From Arcanobacterium pluranimalium (GTDB taxonomy: Bacteria; Actinomycetota; Actinomycetes; Actinomycetales; Actinomycetaceae): a stretch of 64,000 bases of DNA. A program made the translations under genes and the position numbers. A model generated the notes under the pieces. The model was not told the origin of the DNA, did no database searches, and worked only from the letters and a program-made list of their open reading frames with translations. The stretch spans positions 558,001 to 622,000 of the forward strand of contig NZ_JAFBCS010000001.1 of the NCBI RefSeq assembly GCF_016907845.1, in the 5' to 3' direction. The first letter of the stretch is position 1, and each line of letters starts with the position of its first letter. Of the stretch, positions 34,437-42,358 are shown one piece after another.

Positions 34437-35930
34437 GTGAATAAGACTCAAGGGGCTGCTCCCACAAAGCAGAATAACGGTTCATGGCTAGACTCATACT
34501 TTAGTATTTCCGCACGTAATTCCTCTGTGCGGAGCGAAATCCGCGGCGGTTTCGTCACGTTCCTTTCGATGGTCTATATCCTCGTTCTGAATCCCATTAT
34601 TCTCTCTGGGCCGGATTCAACGGGTGGGTTCCTCGGTGGAGGCACACAGGCGAATGTGCCTGCAATTGCGGCCGCAACCGCGCTGGTTGCAGGCTTGATG
34701 ACGATCTTGATGGGCTCAGTTGCCAACTTCCCTATGGCATTGGCGGCCGGTCTCGGACTCAACTCCGTCGTCGCGTTCTCGCTGGTGCAATTGCCGGGAA
34801 TGACGTGGGCCGACGGTATGGGAATTATCGTCATCGAGGGTATCGTCATTATTTTGCTCGTGCTCACCGGCTTGCGTGAAGCTATCTTCCGTGCGATTCC
34901 TAAGTTCTTACGAGTCGCTATTTCGGTTGGCATCGGAATGTTTATTGCCCTGATCGGTTTTTCGAATGCTGGCCTGGTCAAAGGTAATAAGACCGGACCA
35001 ACCCTGTTGAACTTCGGAAACTTTGGTTCGATCGATACTTGGCCACTCGTCGTCTTCATCTTGGGCCTGTTCATCACGTTTATTTTGATGGTGCGCCGCA
35101 TTCCAGGTGCGATTTTGGTAGGAATTTTGGTTTCTACAATTCTCGCTTTCGTGGTGGAAGCTATCGCACACCTTGGGCCAATGATGAGCGCAGACGGAAA
35201 AGTTGCCAACCCAGGCGGCTGGAGCGGATCAGTTCCTACCTTTGGTGGATCGCTTGTACAAATTCCTGAATTCTCGACGCTCGGGCAGTTCTCAATTACC
35301 GGTCCATTCCAAAAGCTCGGTGTTATTGCGGTAGTAGTACTTGCTTTCACCGTTATGCTTGCAGACTTTTTCGACACGATGGGCACGATGGTGGCCGTGG
35401 GATCGGAAGCGAAACTGCTCGATGCCGATGGTAACCCGCCACGCACTCGCTCTATCCTGCTCATTGACTCCATCGCCGCTGTTGCTGGTGGTATGGGTGG
35501 CGTTTCGTCTAATACTTCCTTTGTGGAATCGACGTCGGGTGTTGCCGACGGCGCTCGCACCGGTTTCGCATCGGTTGTCACCGGTGTGCTGTTTATTCTT
35601 TCGACGCTGCTCGCACCGCTAGTTTCGCTTGTGCCGAGTGAAGCCGCTGCTCCTGCCTTGGTTGCGGTGGGCGTCTTGATGATGCAGCAGGTAGCTGAGA
35701 TTGAGTGGAAAGATTTGGGAATTGCAGTTCCTGCATTCTTGACGATCGCTTTCATGCCATTCGGTTACTCAATCACTGTTGGAATCGGCGTTGGCTTTAT
35801 CGCCTACATCGTGATGGAAGCTGTGACCGGGCGGGCGCGTAAAGTTCATCCACTCATGTATGTTGTGGGCTTGCTTTTCGTGCTCTACTTCGTCATGGGA
35901 CCGATCCAGCATTGGCTCGGTATCGCATAA
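34437..35930 (+). CDS. NCS2 family purine permease (AzgA-like)
   Basis: A 497-residue membrane transporter of the nucleobase:cation symporter-2 group, AzgA branch (adenine, guanine or hypoxanthine uptake). It has about 12-14 helices, the N-terminal EIRGGFVTFLSMVYILVLNP and, about residue 305, ADFFDTMGTMVAVG, which are branch signatures, plus SSNTSFVESTSGV. The GTG start has no ribosome site; TTGACG (34409-34414) lies 22 nt ahead but no good -10 follows. No purine riboswitch is recognisable. A strong terminator follows. Confidence 0.9.
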   Translation: MNKTQGAAPTKQNNGSWLDSYFSISARNSSVRSEIRGGFVTFLSMVYILVLNPIILSGPDSTGGFLGGGTQANVPAIAAATALVAGLMTILMGSVANFPMALAAGLGLNSVVAFSLVQLPGMTWADGMGIIVIEGIVIILLVLTGLREAIFRAIPKFLRVAISVGIGMFIALIGFSNAGLVKGNKTGPTLLNFGNFGSIDTWPLVVFILGLFITFILMVRRIPGAILVGILVSTILAFVVEAIAHLGPMMSADGKVANPGGWSGSVPTFGGSLVQIPEFSTLGQFSITGPFQKLGVIAVVVLAFTVMLADFFDTMGTMVAVGSEAKLLDADGNPPRTRSILLIDSIAAVAGGMGGVSSNTSFVESTSGVADGARTGFASVVTGVLFILSTLLAPLVSLVPSEAAAPALVAVGVLMMQQVAEIEWKDLGIAVPAFLTIAFMPFGYSITVGIGVGFIAYIVMEAVTGRARKVHPLMYVVGLLFVLYFVMGPIQHWLGIA

Positions 35931-35982
35931 ATTAGACCTAATTGGGCGCTGCTGCGGCTTTTATCCCCTTAACCGCAGCACG

Positions 35983-36013
35983 GGGGTGGCAGTCAAAGAC
36001 TGCCACCCCTCAT
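35983..36013 (+). terminator. Terminator after the purine permease
   Basis: A 12-bp stem (35983-35994 with 35998-36009), 3-nt loop, then TCATTAATT. A second small stem (CTGCGG/CCGCAG) lies just upstream. Confidence 0.8.
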
Positions 36014-36137
36014 TAATTCCAGTATGTTCAGCAGGCGTGCTGTTCCAGCGTGCGTATGGTTTCAGCACCGTTTTGTTGAGTACTGCATGTTGTTGAGTAC
36101 TGTGTTGTCGTGTTAATCAGGCCTTCTGTGCGAATCG

Positions 36138-36177
36138 CTATTTAGACCTTTCGCGCTAGTCCCTATTTAGACCTTTC
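36138..36177. repeat. 15-bp direct repeat, 25-bp period
   Basis: CTATTTAGACCTTTC occurs at 36138-36152 and 36163-36177, just after the serC stop on the minus strand. No function is evident. Confidence 0.7.
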
Positions 36178-36180
36178 ACA

Positions 36181-37272
36181 CTAATTGTTAATCAGGAGTT
36201 CCAGGCAAGCCACAAGCGCTTCAATATCGGATTTTTCGACTGATGGGAATGTGGCAATTCGGAATTGATTCCTGCCCAATGAACGGTAGGGGTCGATGTC
36301 GACTATTCCGTGTTCGCGCAGCTTGGCCGAGATTTTTTTGGTATCTACCGAGTCGTCAAAATCGATCGTCACGACCACAGGCGAACGATATTTTTCTTCT
36401 CTTATATAAGGGTTAGCAAGCGGATTTTCCTCAGCCCACTTATATAGGTATCCCGATGAGTTGCGGCAACGCTGAGCCATTGCCGCAATGCCGCCTTGAT
36501 CCAACATCCACGCCAACTGATTCTGCATCAGGGCAAGCGTTGAGATTGCAGGCGTGTTGAGTGTTTGATCTTTTCGAGAATTGTCTAAAGCCATGCTCAA
36601 GTTGAGAAAATCTGGCACCCACCGTTCAGTGCAGTGGCGTTCAATGCGCTCAATCGCAGCTGGAGAGGCGAAAGCGAACCACAGACCGCCGTCGGCTCCA
36701 AAACATTTTTGCGGCGAGAAATAGTAAAAGTCCACGGCAGCGGCGTCGAATAGTGCTCCACCTGCGATCGAAGTGCCGTCGACGATCGTCAGCGCATTCT
36801 CGTTCCCGTAACGAGCCAAGGGGCTCATCGCGCCGGTGGAGGTTTCGTTGTGCGCATAGAGATACGAGTCGATATGCTCAGCTTCTTGATTGACGACGAC
36901 GCTTCCAGGCGCCGTCTCCAACACATCCGTTTCTTTGAGCCAGGGTGCGCGTTGGAGAGCGCGGGCAGCTTTTCCAGAAAATTCACCAATAACTGCAGCG
37001 TGGGCGTGTGAATTGACGAGGTTGAATGGAATTGCGTCCCACAGAGCGCTTGCGCCGCCATTGCCAAGAAGTACTTCGTAGCCATCGGGTAGAGCGAAGA
37101 GTTCGCTCAGGGCACTGCGGATTTCGCCCACTAACATTTTCACTGGTTGCTGCCGATGTGACGTGCCAAATGGAGCAGTTTTCAAAGACTCAACTTGGGC
37201 GATACGCACTTTGGAAGGTCCGGAACCAAAGCGCCCGTCGTCGGGAAGTAAATCTGCGCGAATCTCAACCAT
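36181..37272 (-). CDS. serC: Phosphoserine transaminase
   Basis: A 363-residue class V aminotransferase of the actinobacterial SerC type. It makes phosphoserine from 3-phosphohydroxypyruvate and glutamate, with pyridoxal phosphate held by Lys189 in FSPQKCFG. The N-terminal FGSGPSKVR and the helix NGGASALWDA are typical. Asp165 in VDGTS should contact the cofactor. The length is normal. It is transcribed away from the DtxR gene, with about 250 nt of shared upstream region. Confidence 0.92.
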   Translation of the reverse strand: MVEIRADLLPDDGRFGSGPSKVRIAQVESLKTAPFGTSHRQQPVKMLVGEIRSALSELFALPDGYEVLLGNGGASALWDAIPFNLVNSHAHAAVIGEFSGKAARALQRAPWLKETDVLETAPGSVVVNQEAEHIDSYLYAHNETSTGAMSPLARYGNENALTIVDGTSIAGGALFDAAAVDFYYFSPQKCFGADGGLWFAFASPAAIERIERHCTERWVPDFLNLSMALDNSRKDQTLNTPAISTLALMQNQLAWMLDQGGIAAMAQRCRNSSGYLYKWAEENPLANPYIREEKYRSPVVVTIDFDDSVDTKKISAKLREHGIVDIDPYRSLGRNQFRIATFPSVEKSDIEALVACLELLINN

Positions 37273-37519
37273 AAGTTAATCATTGCACCAAAATGAGGTG
37301 ATGCGTGCGCGTGGTCAGAGTGTGGAAGCAATTGGGTGTAGAAATTTGGCCTATCTTCGGTAGGAAATATGGCGCACCTTAGCATTAGAATGGAGACGTT
37401 CAATTTTAGAAATTCTGTGCATGGCACGAAAAGTCGAAGGTGATGGTCTTTTGAAGCGCAAGTCGCTGCTGAAAGTCCATAAAGACAGCTAAGAGCCATA
37501 AAACAACAAGGAGCGGTAC

Positions 37520-38206
37520 GTGAGCGATCTTATCGATACCACAGAGATGTACCTCAAAACAGTCTATGAACTGGAAGAAGAAGGTATTCCTGCGCTGCGC
37601 GCACGTATTGTTGAACGCTTGGGTCAGTCTGGGCCGACGGTTTCGGAAACGGTTGCACGCATGGAGCGTGATGGTCTGGTGACTGTGGGGGAGGATCGTC
37701 GCGTACGTTTTACCGAGGCGGGATTACGACGCGCGGCTAAGGTGATGCGTCGTCACCGTCTCGTTGAGCGCTTGTTGCGTGACGTTATTAAGCAGCCGTG
37801 GGAACAGATTCATGACGAAGCGTGCCGTTGGGAGCATGTGGTCTCCGACGACGTCGCTAACCGAATCGAGGACATGCTCAATTCTCCTGAAACGGATCCG
37901 TTTGGCAATCCGATACCAACGAGGTTCGCTTTTGATCCGGTGAAGAATTCCGCTACTAACCAGGGATTGCGGCGGCTATCTGACGTAGTGCCGCCGGAGG
38001 GGGAGCATGCTGCTTTTACTGTGAAGCGAATTGCGGAAAATGTGCAAACCGATTTTGATGAGTTGGCTGCGCTGATTGAATCGGGGCTGACGCCGGGCGT
38101 GGCGATTGATGTTGAGGCTTCTGGTAGTGCGATGATCGTCGTGCATATTGGCGATGACGTGCTTGAACTTTCGAGGTTGGTAGCCCAGTCTATTTTTGTG
38201 GCATAG
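37520..38206 (+). CDS. DtxR/IdeR-type metal-dependent regulator
   Basis: A 228-residue iron-dependent regulator. Winged-helix DNA-binding domain about 1-73, dimerisation and metal domain about 74-140 and an SH3-like C-terminal domain about 150-228. Every DtxR metal ligand is in its classical position: Met10, Cys102, Glu105 and His106 for the primary site, and His79, Glu83 and His98 for the ancillary site. This points to the Fe-responsive DtxR/IdeR group rather than MntR. GGAG precedes the GTG start. I found no clear 19-bp IdeR box in the window, so its targets are not visible here. Confidence 0.93.
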   Translation: MSDLIDTTEMYLKTVYELEEEGIPALRARIVERLGQSGPTVSETVARMERDGLVTVGEDRRVRFTEAGLRRAAKVMRRHRLVERLLRDVIKQPWEQIHDEACRWEHVVSDDVANRIEDMLNSPETDPFGNPIPTRFAFDPVKNSATNQGLRRLSDVVPPEGEHAAFTVKRIAENVQTDFDELAALIESGLTPGVAIDVEASGSAMIVVHIGDDVLELSRLVAQSIFVA

Positions 38207-38224
38207 GTGAGTGTCTCTTAAGTT

Positions 38225-38267
38225 AACAAAACGTAACAAAAAGATGTAATCTGCGTTACATTTTGTT
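38225..38267 (+). terminator. Inverted repeat after the dtxR-type gene
   Basis: 13-nt arms (38225-38237, 38255-38267) matching at 12 positions around a 17-nt loop. The arms are AT-rich and contain GTAAC/GTTAC. It may be a weak terminator, or part of the regulatory region of the peptidase gene downstream. Confidence 0.5.
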
Positions 38268-38366
38268 GTGAAGCGATGCGGGGTCGATTTTTGCGTGAAA
38301 TTGTCGCTTTTGCGAAACCGCAGCTTAAGGTTGTAAAAGTCCCAACATTTTGAGTAGAAATTGAAT

Positions 38367-38420
38367 GTTACAAAAACGTTATAGAATCGTGACCTAATCC
38401 ACTGTTACATAATTGTGACA
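38367..38420 (+). promoter_or_regulatory. Candidate OmpR-type (MtrA-like) boxes before the NlpC/P60 gene
   Basis: GTTACA-N5-GTTATA (38367-38383) and GTTACA-N5-GTGACA (38404-38420) are two direct repeats, each with 11-bp spacing, the pattern bound by OmpR-family regulators such as MtrA. The first overlaps a possible -10 element (TATAGA, 38380-38385). In other actinobacteria MtrA controls NlpC/P60 wall hydrolases. The match is by eye. Confidence 0.5.
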
Positions 38421-38511
38421 ATCCGTTGCGAAGTCGTTATGCTAAAACCTGTTGAAGAAGTTATGTATTCGTTAGGGCATAACCCAAATCAAAAAACATT
38501 GGAGACAGTTA

Positions 38512-39270
38512 ATGGCTGGACGTCACTTAATGGTGGAGGCAACTCCTGGCTTTTTAGGGAAGCAGGGGGTGAAAGGTTTTATTACCGCCTCCGCGGCAGG
38601 AACTCTTCTTGGAATTGGAGCTCCTGCGGCATTCGCTGCACCACAGCAGACACAGGCTGCTACTACAACCCAGACTGCGGTAGCCGCAACTGTCTCGCTA
38701 AGTTCTGAGCAGCCACGTTTCGATATCCCAGACGTTGAAGTGCAAACCACCGCAAACGGAACGCCAGCAGGTGATTGGTCGATTTCGGATGTGCAGGTGG
38801 ATGTGAAAGCTCCTGCAGCTCAGGCTGAGCAGACTGATCGTACAACGACTCGTACTGCTGCGCGCACCGCTCGCACTGAAGAAGCTAAAACTGCACAGGA
38901 TGCTCCGGTCTTTGATGAAAACGTTCCAAATGTAGGTTCGCGCGGCGCATCTGTGGTTGCTTTTGCTCGTCAGTTTGCCGGCGCTCCTTACCGCGCAGGT
39001 GGTTCAACGCCAGCTGGTTGGGACTGCTCTGGATTTACTTCTTATGTTTACGCACACTTCGGCGTATCTTTGCCACACCAGTCAGGTGCACAGGCAAGCT
39101 TCGGAGTTCGCGTTTCGCGCGCTGAAGCTCAGCCAGGCGATATTGTGTACTGGCCGGGTCACGTAGCGATCTACACTGGCAATGGTATGCATATCGGTGC
39201 TGAGAATACTCGTATGGACACCGTTGAGCGTCCAATCTACGGTAATCCGATCTTCATCCGTATTCCGTGA
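38512..39270 (+). CDS. Secreted NlpC/P60 peptidoglycan hydrolase
   Basis: A 252-residue exported C40 peptidase that should cut peptide stems of peptidoglycan. Signal peptide about 1-43 (FAA cleavage region), a Thr/Ala/Gln-rich linker to about 145 and the NlpC/P60 domain about 148-252. The catalytic Cys172 lies in WDCSGF, His217 in GHVAIY and a third polar site near NGMHIG. No LysM or SH3 wall-binding domain is present. GGAGA lies 7 nt before the ATG. The long AT-rich upstream region carries GTTAC direct repeats. Confidence 0.93.
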   Translation: MAGRHLMVEATPGFLGKQGVKGFITASAAGTLLGIGAPAAFAAPQQTQAATTTQTAVAATVSLSSEQPRFDIPDVEVQTTANGTPAGDWSISDVQVDVKAPAAQAEQTDRTTTRTAARTARTEEAKTAQDAPVFDENVPNVGSRGASVVAFARQFAGAPYRAGGSTPAGWDCSGFTSYVYAHFGVSLPHQSGAQASFGVRVSRAEAQPGDIVYWPGHVAIYTGNGMHIGAENTRMDTVERPIYGNPIFIRIP

Positions 39271-39284
39271 TTTTATAAACTTCG

Positions 39285-39320
39285 AAAATGACCGCCGTTT
39301 ATCGGCGGTCATTTTGTTTT
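39285..39320 (+). terminator. Terminator after the NlpC/P60 gene
   Basis: A 13-bp stem (39285-39297 with 39303-39315), 5-nt loop, then GTTTTG. Confidence 0.9.
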
Positions 39321-39458
39321 GTGGAGGGTTGTGTGCTTGATAGCTTCTCTGTCTTTAGTGGAACTTGAGGCTACAGGTGTGAACACCATTGTGAAACAAC
39401 AGGGTGCGCCAACGCTGTGTGACGTGCGATAATAGAGTCACCTACTAAGGAGGCTATT

Positions 39459-40379
39459 ATGGCTCATGACAATGTGGTTGTGGTTGGTGTTGATGGTTCG
39501 GAACCGTCAGTTTCGGCTCTCAAATGGGCGCTTGAGCAGGCTCGCAAGCGTGATGCTGAGCTTCGGTTAGTGTGTGTATATGAGCTGCCGTCATATGCGG
39601 CGCATACGGTAGCTACCGGACATATCGCTGAAGAGGGTCAGCATCTGTATGCCGCTGCCGAGAAGATGATTACCTCGATGGCGAAGTCCGTTGAGGGGCA
39701 GGGCGTCAAGGTGAGTTGGGAGCTGGTAGACGGCGATCCATCCGAGGTTCTCGTCGAAATGTCAAAGACGGTTGCGCTGATCGTCGTTGGCGGTACAGCA
39801 TCGCGTTCGGGGCGTATCGCAGATCGTTTGCTGCGCACAGTGTCGACGGCGGTGCCTGCGTACGCGTGCTGCCCGACCGTCGTTGTCCCTCACGAAGCCG
39901 TCAATGACTCGCTGCCAATAAAGCACGTGGTAGTAGGTGTGGACGGGTCTGAACATGCGAAGAAAGCGCTGCAGCGTGCGGTGTGGGAGACGGACCGCTG
40001 GGGTGGAAAGCTGTCGATTATTTGTTCGGTCAATGTGGATGCTGTGAGCTGGGTGCCGCAGTTTTCGCTTGACGACGATTTCTACGAAGAAGTTGCGGCA
40101 AATGTGGAAGAGCAGCTCGCGGAAGTCGACGAAGGTAGGGATATCGACGTCGAAGTGCATGTGATGCAAGGAAATCCGGTGGTGCTGCTGAGCGAATTTT
40201 CGAAAGAAGCGGATCTGCTGGTGCTCGGCACGCGTGGACGCGGCGGATTTAAGGGACTGCTGTTGGGTTCGACGTCGCAAGCGATTTTGGAGTATTCTGC
40301 CTGCCCAACGATGGTGGTGCCGCGGCGAGTTCGGGAGGGCGACGACGCCGGCCCGGTTCAGGTCGATGATGTTGCGTAA
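39459..40379 (+). CDS. Universal stress protein with two Usp domains
   Basis: A 306-residue tandem UspA protein (about 5-147 and 155-295). Domain 2 has the full ATP-binding motif G-2X-G-9X-G-S (GTRGRGGFKGLLLGSTS). In domain 1 the motif is altered (GGTASRSGRIADRLLRTVST), so it may bind nucleotide poorly. Such proteins bind ATP and help survival in growth arrest or low oxygen. AAGGAGG precedes the ATG at ideal spacing. It is transcribed alone. Confidence 0.92.
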   Translation: MAHDNVVVVGVDGSEPSVSALKWALEQARKRDAELRLVCVYELPSYAAHTVATGHIAEEGQHLYAAAEKMITSMAKSVEGQGVKVSWELVDGDPSEVLVEMSKTVALIVVGGTASRSGRIADRLLRTVSTAVPAYACCPTVVVPHEAVNDSLPIKHVVVGVDGSEHAKKALQRAVWETDRWGGKLSIICSVNVDAVSWVPQFSLDDDFYEEVAANVEEQLAEVDEGRDIDVEVHVMQGNPVVLLSEFSKEADLLVLGTRGRGGFKGLLLGSTSQAILEYSACPTMVVPRRVREGDDAGPVQVDDVA

Positions 40380-40424
40380 CTTTGAACAGTGCTTTTCGAG
40401 TTGAGTGTGGGCGCGAGCCGTAAA

Positions 40425-40454
40425 TTGGGGTGAGTGCCCACATTCAGCTAGAAT
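40425..40454 (+). promoter_or_regulatory. Candidate tRNA-Arg promoter
   Basis: TTGGGG (40425-40430), 18 nt, TAGAAT (40449-40454), 10 nt before the mature tRNA. Confidence 0.5.
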
Positions 40455-40464
40455 GGGGAAGTCC

Positions 40465-40537
40465 GCCTTCGTAGCTCAGTGGATAGAGCACCGCTCTCCT
40501 AAAGCGGGTGTCGGCAGTTCGATTCTGCCCGGGGGCA
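40465..40537 (+). tRNA. tRNA-Arg (CCT anticodon)
   Basis: A 73-nt cloverleaf: acceptor GCCTTCG pairs with CGGGGGC (two G-U pairs), D arm GCTC/GAGC, anticodon stem CCGCT/AGCGG around loop CTCCTAA, and T arm GGCAG/CTGCC around TTCGATT. Anticodon CCT reads AGG. CCA is not encoded. Confidence 0.95.
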
Positions 40538-40655
40538 CTGAATCTGTGCGAGCTTTGCGCGCTGGCTGGAGCATGTTCCATGCTGGATTTTTGTGGCGGA
40601 ACTGTCTGAATTGATTCGTTTACTACGGTTGTGGGCTTTATGGCGCCACAAAAAT

Positions 40656-40953
40656 TCTGCATTTATGTATGTAGGGTGTCTGCATTTATGTATGTAGGGT
40701 GTCTGCATTTATGTATGTAGGGTGTCTGCATTTATGTATGTAGGGTGTCTGCATTTATGTATGTAGGGTGTCTGCATTTATGTATGTAGGGTGTCTGCAT
40801 TTATGTATGTAGGGTGTCTGCATTTATGTATGTAGGGTGTCTGCATTTATGTATGTAGGGTGTCTGCATTTATGTATGTAGGGTGTCTGCATTTATGTAT
40901 GTAGGGTGTCTGCATTTATGTATGTAGGCTGTCTGCATTTATGTATGTATGTG
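40656..40953. repeat. Tandem array of thirteen 23-bp repeats
   Basis: The unit begins TCTGCATTTATGTATGTA and then GGGTG. Copies start every 23 nt from 40656 to 40932. Copies 1-11 are identical by eye, copy 12 has one change (TAGGCT) and copy 13 diverges at its end, where it runs into the start of the ATPase gene. The core contains TATGTATGTA. The uniformity implies recent expansion or correction. Confidence 0.97.
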
Positions 40954-42235
40954 TTATTCTGAAGTTGTGGATACTGCAGATTTGCTGGGAAAGCCCTACT
41001 CTCCGAGAATCATTGATTCTTTAGTTGACGATGTTTTGCAAATGAGTGGAGCTGTGCTCATTGAGGGGCCACGTGGGTGTGGCAAGACGATGACTGCTGC
41101 GCACCATGCAAAATCGGCCGTGTTCTTAGATGATCAAGACACGCAGCAGCTCATCGATGTAGATCCGGGTTATCCGCTGGTAGGTGAACGCCCGCATCTC
41201 ATCGATGAGTGGCAGTTGTACGAGCCAATATGGAATGAAGTGCGTAGAAGTGTTGACCGAAAAGAAGGCTTCGGTCACTATATTTTGACTGGTTCTTCAG
41301 TGCCGCGCGATGACGTTACACGACACAGTGGTGCTGGACGTTTTATACGTATCTCCCAGCGAACCATGACATGGGCAGAAAAAGGACATTCGACCGAGAA
41401 AGTTGCTTTAACATCGCTTTTTGATGGTGAGAACGTAGCTATTGACCGGCAGAAACATAGTCTCGATGAAAATTTACACGCATTATTGACCTCGGGTTTT
41501 CCCGCGCAAGTCGAGCTGCCACCCGAGCAAGCGCAGCGGGTACTGCGAGCTTATTTGGACGAGGTCACCAGAACGGATGTTCCCCGTATTGCCGATGTGC
41601 GATACGGCCCAGAAGTGCTGGACCAGCTCGTTAAGGCTTTAGCGAGATCAACTGCCTCAGAGGTAACTTTTAAGACTTTGCGTCAAGATCTGCAATCAGT
41701 CGCTCCAAATATTTCTGAAGTAACAGTAGCGAATTTGGTGGAGATTCTTGAAAGATTATTTATTGTTGAGACTGTCCCAGCTTGGGTGCCTAAACTTCGT
41801 TCAAAAGCGCGATTGCGCTTGCGTAAAAAGTATCATCTTGCAGATGCGGCATTGGCTGCTGCTGCGCTACAGGCAGGAACTGTTCAACTAAGCAAAGATT
41901 TGGAAACTACCGGTTTTCTTTTTGAGTCGGCGGCAATCCACGATTTACGAGTAATCGCGCAATCGCTGGGTGGAAATCTTTACCATTATCGGGATTCGAA
42001 TGGGTATGAAATCGATGCAGTCATACATTTGAACGACGGCCGATGGGGAGCTATAGAAGTGAAATTAGGATCAGGGCAAATTGAATCTGGTGCTGAGCGT
42101 CTCCTTAAGACCGTGGAACAAATTGATGCTGATCAAGCACCGAGTTTTATGGCAGTGGTATCGGGAACAGGTATGACCTACACCCTGCCCAACGGTGTAC
42201 AAACTTTCCCGCTGTTGGCACTTGGACGGCGATAA
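40949..42235 (+). CDS. AAA ATPase with DUF4143 domain
   Basis: A protein of up to 428 residues in the AAA_14/DUF4143 family. N-terminal ATPase with Walker A GPRGCGKT (40-47), a Walker-B-like strand HLIDEWQ and sensor LTGSS. The C-terminal DUF4143 domain has a nuclease-like core, YRDSNGYEIDAVI followed by WGAIEVKLG (PD-(D/E)XK pattern). Such genes are widespread and mobile, and their role is unsettled (possibly DNA processing or defence). The ATG at 40949 lies in the last repeat of the array; GTG 40967 is an alternative. Neither has a good ribosome site. The array must supply or include the promoter region. Confidence 0.85.
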   Translation: MCYSEVVDTADLLGKPYSPRIIDSLVDDVLQMSGAVLIEGPRGCGKTMTAAHHAKSAVFLDDQDTQQLIDVDPGYPLVGERPHLIDEWQLYEPIWNEVRRSVDRKEGFGHYILTGSSVPRDDVTRHSGAGRFIRISQRTMTWAEKGHSTEKVALTSLFDGENVAIDRQKHSLDENLHALLTSGFPAQVELPPEQAQRVLRAYLDEVTRTDVPRIADVRYGPEVLDQLVKALARSTASEVTFKTLRQDLQSVAPNISEVTVANLVEILERLFIVETVPAWVPKLRSKARLRLRKKYHLADAALAAAALQAGTVQLSKDLETTGFLFESAAIHDLRVIAQSLGGNLYHYRDSNGYEIDAVIHLNDGRWGAIEVKLGSGQIESGAERLLKTVEQIDADQAPSFMAVVSGTGMTYTLPNGVQTFPLLALGRR

Positions 42236-42358
42236 GCGTTTTCTCTACTCAGACGGTCACCGCACAGCTCGTGTGCTAAGTTCCCTCATAGTGAATATTT
42301 CACTAAACTTTACGGCGCGCGTTTCCCGAATTCACTGGAAACAAAGTACGGTAAAAGT

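Noticed and set aside
34574-35755. 393-codon antisense ORF in the purine permease gene
   Set aside because: Shadow ORF; Pro/Thr/Ser-rich product with no recognisable fold.
38270-38511. c-di-AMP (ydaO-type) riboswitch before the NlpC/P60 gene
   Set aside because: Such switches often precede wall hydrolases in actinobacteria, but I could not find the conserved core sequences here.
40656-40953. The tandem array as a CRISPR locus
   Set aside because: The units are contiguous 23-mers without unique spacers, and no cas genes are present.
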